From assembly GCA_014192545.1 (NCBI GenBank), contig BJHL01000002.1, positions 264,863-328,862 of the forward strand: DNA of 64,000 bases, read 5' to 3'. Under the pieces are notes generated by a model. The model made no database searches. It worked only from the letters and a program-made list of their open reading frames with translations, and was not told where the DNA came from. Below, in pieces: positions 60,696-64,000 of the stretch. A program made the translations under genes and the position numbers. Position 1 is the first letter of the stretch; every line of letters begins with the position of its first letter. The DNA is from Phycisphaerae bacterium. GTDB taxonomy: Bacteria > Planctomycetota > Phycisphaerae > Phycisphaerales > UBA1924.

Positions 60696-61895
60696 TCACA
60701 CCGCCTTGAGCGCGACGGGGATCGTCGGCTTCAGGCATCGAATCGCCGGGGGCAACGCGCCAACGACGCCAAGAGCCAGGCCCGTCAGCAGCCCGAGCCC
60801 GATCACCGCCTCGTCGATCTTGAGGCCAAACGCGCCCATTGAGAATCGCACCGCGACGCCGTCGAGCAGAAAGACGCCCACGGCGCACGCGATCAGCCCG
60901 CCCGCCGCAGTCGCCAGCGTTGATTCCTGAATCATCGACCACACGATCGCCAGCCGCCGATAGCCGATGGCTTGCAGCGTGCCCAGTTCGCGGATGCGCG
61001 ACGCGAACGCGGCGTACATCGTGTTGAGCCCGCCGAACAGCCCGCCCACGGCGATGAGCCCCGCCGTCACCCACGCGACGACCTTGATCGGCCCGAAGAA
61101 ACTCGCCAGTTTGCCGTAGTACTCGCGCTCGGTCATGGGCACGAGTTCGAGGTCGGGCCGCGTCTTGGTGAAGGCCGCGACATCGGCAAACTCGGCACCT
61201 TCGCCGGTCGCTTCGTTGTACGGGTCGAGCGTGACGACGACGCACGAGATGGTGTCGCGTTTGGTCGCGGTCATTGCGTCGGCCAGCGGCAGCCAGACCT
61301 CGGCCTCGACGACGGTCCCCGGCGCGCTGAAACGCCCGACGATGGTCCACGGGCGTCCGTCGATGGTGATCGCCCTGCCGACCTGCACATCGCTCTCGGC
61401 AACGCCCAGCACCGTGCCCGCCATGCGCCCGACGATGACTTCATCGGCCCCGCCCCCCGCTACGGGCCAGCGTCCCTCGGTGAGCGAGACCGACTCGTGC
61501 ACCAGCGCCGCCGCGGGCGACACGCCGCGCAGCATGACCTGGCGCGGCTTGGCCATTCCCCCAGTGCCCACCGTGACCGGCAGCATCACATGCACCTCGG
61601 GCGAGACATACGCCACGCCCGCACGGGTGCGAATCCCCTGCACGCTCGCCGCGAGCACCCCCGGCGTGGCGGCGGGAATCTCCGAACGCTCGACGCTCTC
61701 CTCGCTCCCCGCGCCCATGAGGATGACGTTGTGCTCCCCGCCGGTGGCCCGCAGGGCCTGGCTCATGCCACGCACAAACCCGCCCGCGACCAGAATCAAC
61801 AGCACCACCATCGCCGCCCCCGCGACGGAGAGAAACAGCCTGGAGGGCGAACGCCCCAGATTGCGGACGGCATAGTCAAACGGAAGAAGTCTCAT
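60696..61895 (-). CDS. ABC exporter permease, FtsX/MacB-type
   Basis: A 399-residue permease with one N-terminal helix (LFLSVAGAAMVVLLILVAGGFVRG), a large periplasmic domain (residues ~50-270) and three C-terminal helices (VVAWVTAGLIAVGGLFGGLNTMYAAF, STLATAAGGLIACAVGVFLLDG, AVIGLGLLTGLALGVVGALPPAI): the MacB/FtsX four-helix form. ATG 61895 has GAGGA upstream; the longer frame to 62288 overlaps the next permease. It forms the transporter together with the permease and ATPase that follow. Cargo is not known. Confidence 0.92.
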   Translation of the reverse strand: MRLLPFDYAVRNLGRSPSRLFLSVAGAAMVVLLILVAGGFVRGMSQALRATGGEHNVILMGAGSEESVERSEIPAATPGVLAASVQGIRTRAGVAYVSPEVHVMLPVTVGTGGMAKPRQVMLRGVSPAAALVHESVSLTEGRWPVAGGGADEVIVGRMAGTVLGVAESDVQVGRAITIDGRPWTIVGRFSAPGTVVEAEVWLPLADAMTATKRDTISCVVVTLDPYNEATGEGAEFADVAAFTKTRPDLELVPMTEREYYGKLASFFGPIKVVAWVTAGLIAVGGLFGGLNTMYAAFASRIRELGTLQAIGYRRLAIVWSMIQESTLATAAGGLIACAVGVFLLDGVAVRFSMGAFGLKIDEAVIGLGLLTGLALGVVGALPPAIRCLKPTIPVALKAV

Positions 61896-61906
61896 AGATT
61901 CCTCTT

Positions 61907-63070
61907 TCACACCGCCCGGAAGCACGATGCGATCTCGCGACGCCCTGCCCGCCACGCGGGCACCAGGCCCGCGACGATCCCCACACCCGCCGAGATGATG
62001 AGGCCCCAGGCCAGGACCGACCACGATGCCCTCACGCCGATCGACAGTCCCTCCTGCGACAGGCTGAAGTTGCCAAAGTGGACCACCGCCAGGGCGATGC
62101 CGGTGCCGATCGCGCCTCCGAGCAGGCCGATGAGCATCCCTTCGCTGACAATCAACCGGGCGATGAGGCCGGAGCGGAACCCCAGCGTCTGCAAGACCGC
62201 GTGCTCCTTGATGCGGTCCTGCACGCTCAACACGATGGCGTTGGCGACCAGCGTCAGTACGGCGGCGAGGCACCCCCAGCCGAGCCACTGCGTGAACTTG
62301 ACGATCTCCACGATGTCCGCCCCGGCCTGCGCGACGAAGGCCTTCTCGGGGCTGGTCATCGTCGGGTCGGCCTCGGTGCGGAACTCGTCGTCGATCGCCG
62401 TGGCGACGGCCTCCATCTTCGCCGGGTCATCGACGCGCACCGTGAACTGCGTGACGCTCCCCAGCCCGCCGCCTTTGCCCGCGGCCTGCTGCAGGAAGTC
62501 CAGATGCACATAGGCCACGTTCTGGTCTTGCGCTTCGGATGAGCGCACGATTCCAGCGACCGTCACGGTGATGCCCGACGCGTCGAAGGACTGGCCGACC
62601 TGGAAGCCGCGCCGCGCGGCGAGCGTCTCGCCAACAAGCGCGGAGTCGGAGCGCTTCTCCCACTCGGCGACGGACCCGGCGATGAGTTGCCACTTGTTCG
62701 CCCACCCCTGAGGCCCGGCCAGGTCCTCTCGCGGCACGCCGCGGAACGTGACCACGTCGAGCGAGGCCCGGCAGTTGTTCACCACGATCTTGACCGGCAC
62801 GGCGCTGGCCACGCCGGGGATCTTCTCGATCCGGTCCACGTAGAACTGCGGCAGGCGGCTGGCGGCGGGGCAGAAGCGGTTGGCGCGGTAGACCACCAGC
62901 GTGGTGTCCCCCGCGGCCGCCTGCGTCGATCGGCTCACGCCTTCCTGCAGCGTCTGCACCGCGATGAACAGGAACATGGCGATGGCGACGCCCGAGAGCG
63001 TGAGCACGCTGCGGACGCGGTGCCGCCAGAGCTGCTTGACGACGACGGGGATGAACTTGGGGGCGATCAT
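61907..63070 (-). CDS. ABC exporter permease, FtsX/MacB-type
   Basis: A 387-residue permease: N-terminal helix (VLTLSGVAIAMFLFIAVQTL), a periplasmic domain with two cysteines, and C-terminal helices (FTQWLGWGCLAAVLTLVANAIVLSV, SEGMLIGLLGGAIGTGIALAVV, VLAWGLIISAGVGIVAGLV). It is a second, different MacB/FtsX-type subunit, 11 bases from the first permease and 24 bases from the ATPase stop. The pair suggests a heterodimeric exporter. ATG 63070 is the natural start. Confidence 0.92.
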   Translation of the reverse strand: MIAPKFIPVVVKQLWRHRVRSVLTLSGVAIAMFLFIAVQTLQEGVSRSTQAAAGDTTLVVYRANRFCPAASRLPQFYVDRIEKIPGVASAVPVKIVVNNCRASLDVVTFRGVPREDLAGPQGWANKWQLIAGSVAEWEKRSDSALVGETLAARRGFQVGQSFDASGITVTVAGIVRSSEAQDQNVAYVHLDFLQQAAGKGGGLGSVTQFTVRVDDPAKMEAVATAIDDEFRTEADPTMTSPEKAFVAQAGADIVEIVKFTQWLGWGCLAAVLTLVANAIVLSVQDRIKEHAVLQTLGFRSGLIARLIVSEGMLIGLLGGAIGTGIALAVVHFGNFSLSQEGLSIGVRASWSVLAWGLIISAGVGIVAGLVPAWRAGRREIASCFRAV

Positions 63071-63094
63071 GGTCTTCTCGCGGGTGCGTGGGTG

Positions 63095-63856
63095 TCAGAC
63101 GGGCTGGGGGACGGTGCTTTCGCGGCGGGCGGCAAGGTCGGCGGCCTCGACCAGCCGGCCCTTCTCCAGGTGCAGCGTCCGCTTGGCGTACGCCGCGCTC
63201 TTGGCGTCGTGGGTCACGATGATGAGCGTCTTGCCCAGGTCCTCGCAGAGCCGCGTCATCAGGTTCATGATGGCCTGCGCGGACTCCTGGTCGAGATCGC
63301 CGGTGGGCTCATCGCCGACGATGATGGTCGGGTCGGTCACGATGGCCCGCGCGATGGCGACGCGCTGTTCCTGACCACCAGAGAGCTGACGCGGATAGTG
63401 GTCGTGGCGGTCGGCGATGCCGACGAGTTCGAGCGCGGTGGAGACCTTCTGGTGCCGCTCGCGGGCGGACATGCTGTGGAGCAGGAGCGGTAGCTCGACG
63501 TTTTCATACGCCGTGAGCACGGGCACGAGGTTGTAGAGCTGGAAGACGTAGCCGACGTGCGTACTCCGCCAGTCGGCGAGTTTGGAGCGCGAGAGCGTGG
63601 CGATGTCGGTGCCACCGATGATGAGGTTGCCCCCGCTGGGGCGGTCGATCCCCGCGATGAGGTTGAGCAGCGTGGTCTTGCCGCTGCCCGAGGGGCCCAT
63701 GAGCGCGAGGAAGTCGCCGGCGGGAACGTCCAGGTCGAGCTCCTGCAAGGGCGTGATGGTGTTGTCGCCCTTCTTGTAGGTCTTGGTGAGCCGGCGGCAC
63801 TGGATCAGTGCCGGGGCGGGGGAGAGTGTTCGGGAGTGCGTGTTGTTCGTGGTCAT
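63095..63856 (-). CDS. ABC exporter ATP-binding protein, LolD/MacB-type
   Basis: A 253-residue ATPase with Walker A GPSGSGKTTLLNLIAG (about residues 54-69), the LSGGQEQRVAIARAI signature, Walker B IIVGDEPTGDLDQ and the H-loop VTHDA. The AFQLYNLVPVLTAYENV Q-loop segment is typical of lipoprotein or macrolide-type exporters (LolD, MacB, FtsE). It energises the two permeases downstream. It is followed on the - strand by both permeases and the periplasmic protein. Confidence 0.95.
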   Translation of the reverse strand: MTTNNTHSRTLSPAPALIQCRRLTKTYKKGDNTITPLQELDLDVPAGDFLALMGPSGSGKTTLLNLIAGIDRPSGGNLIIGGTDIATLSRSKLADWRSTHVGYVFQLYNLVPVLTAYENVELPLLLHSMSARERHQKVSTALELVGIADRHDHYPRQLSGGQEQRVAIARAIVTDPTIIVGDEPTGDLDQESAQAIMNLMTRLCEDLGKTLIIVTHDAKSAAYAKRTLHLEKGRLVEAADLAARRESTVPQPV

Positions 63857-63910
63857 GGCTTGGCTCGTGCTCGCGCGGTTGGCGTGGAATGCAGGATCGG
63901 AGTCGTCGCG

Positions 63911-64000
63911 TTACGGGGTGGGCGAGGCTGGCGTGTCCGAGTCACTGGCGTGCTCGCCCAGGACCTTGAGGCGTGTGCCGTCCTTGATCGCGGGCGGGGC
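63911..64000 (-). CDS. C-terminal end of a probable adaptor protein (partial)
   Basis: The last 29 codons (APPAIKDGTRLKVLGEHASD then SDTPASPTP and a stop at 63911). DGTRLKVLGE is the last beta-strand segment seen at the ends of HlyD/MacA-type adaptors, which fits the ABC operon that follows. The rest of the gene is outside the window, so the assignment is from the tail and context only. It ends 54 bases before the ATPase start. Confidence 0.5.
   Translation of the reverse strand, partial: APPAIKDGTRLKVLGEHASDSDTPASPTP

Overview
The window looks like a chromosome segment of a planctomycete, probably of the Phycisphaerae type. It is G+C-rich, it has two pseudopilin-type genes with the [14 protein letters not shown]-terminus that planctomycetes use in abundance, a large secreted protein ends in paired DIDxNNNGVFPED calcium-loop repeats, and there is a long operon of secreted or membrane proteins with no familiar relatives. 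The assignment rests on these family patterns only; no 16S gene is present.

Bases 1-23,676 are ordinary chromosome: a five-gene von Willebrand A (VWA) operon (about 351-9249), a pseudopilin, a one-domain voltage-gated cation channel, amino-sugar genes (MurQ and a UDP-sugar pyrophosphorylase), a four-helix-bundle gene between inverted simple repeats, a 21-bp minisatellite, an Fn3 protein, a large secreted protein, a second pseudopilin, then RidA, DUF433, a fructose-6-phosphate aldolase-type enzyme, GreA and a D-2-hydroxyacid dehydrogenase.

A tRNA-Lys(CTT) gene at 23,677-23,749 marks the left edge of an acquired element. Beyond it come a tyrosine integrase with two small excisionase-like HTH proteins and an XRE/ImmA regulator pair, then a stretch of structured RNA (27,864-28,640). 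That RNA has a group II intron domain V placed upstream of what looks like domain I, i.e. a possible circularly permuted group II intron. A defence block follows: an operon of HsdR, HsdM, a JAB metalloprotease-like protein, a HEPN abortive-infection protein and an HsdS with a C-terminal extension, joined by overlapping start and stop codons, plus a RES-domain protein. Next are a DUF932 protein, a Ser/Thr kinase with an altered DFG motif, and a second tyrosine recombinase.

From about 42.4 to 59.6 kb the element has plasmid or conjugation functions (ribbon-helix-helix protein, ParB, VirD4/TraG coupling ATPase, two replication-relaxation-like proteins, ParA, and a divergently transcribed replication-initiator-like protein) and an IetAS-type AAA ATPase/S8 protease defence pair. 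A ~140-bp element with a conserved hairpin occurs twice, upstream of parB and upstream of a small gene at 55.7 kb. The window closes with an ABC exporter operon (periplasmic protein with two Cys-containing repeats, two FtsX/MacB-type permeases, an ATPase and the C-terminal end of a probable adaptor). I found no second copy of the tRNA 3' end, so the right boundary of the element is probably outside the window.
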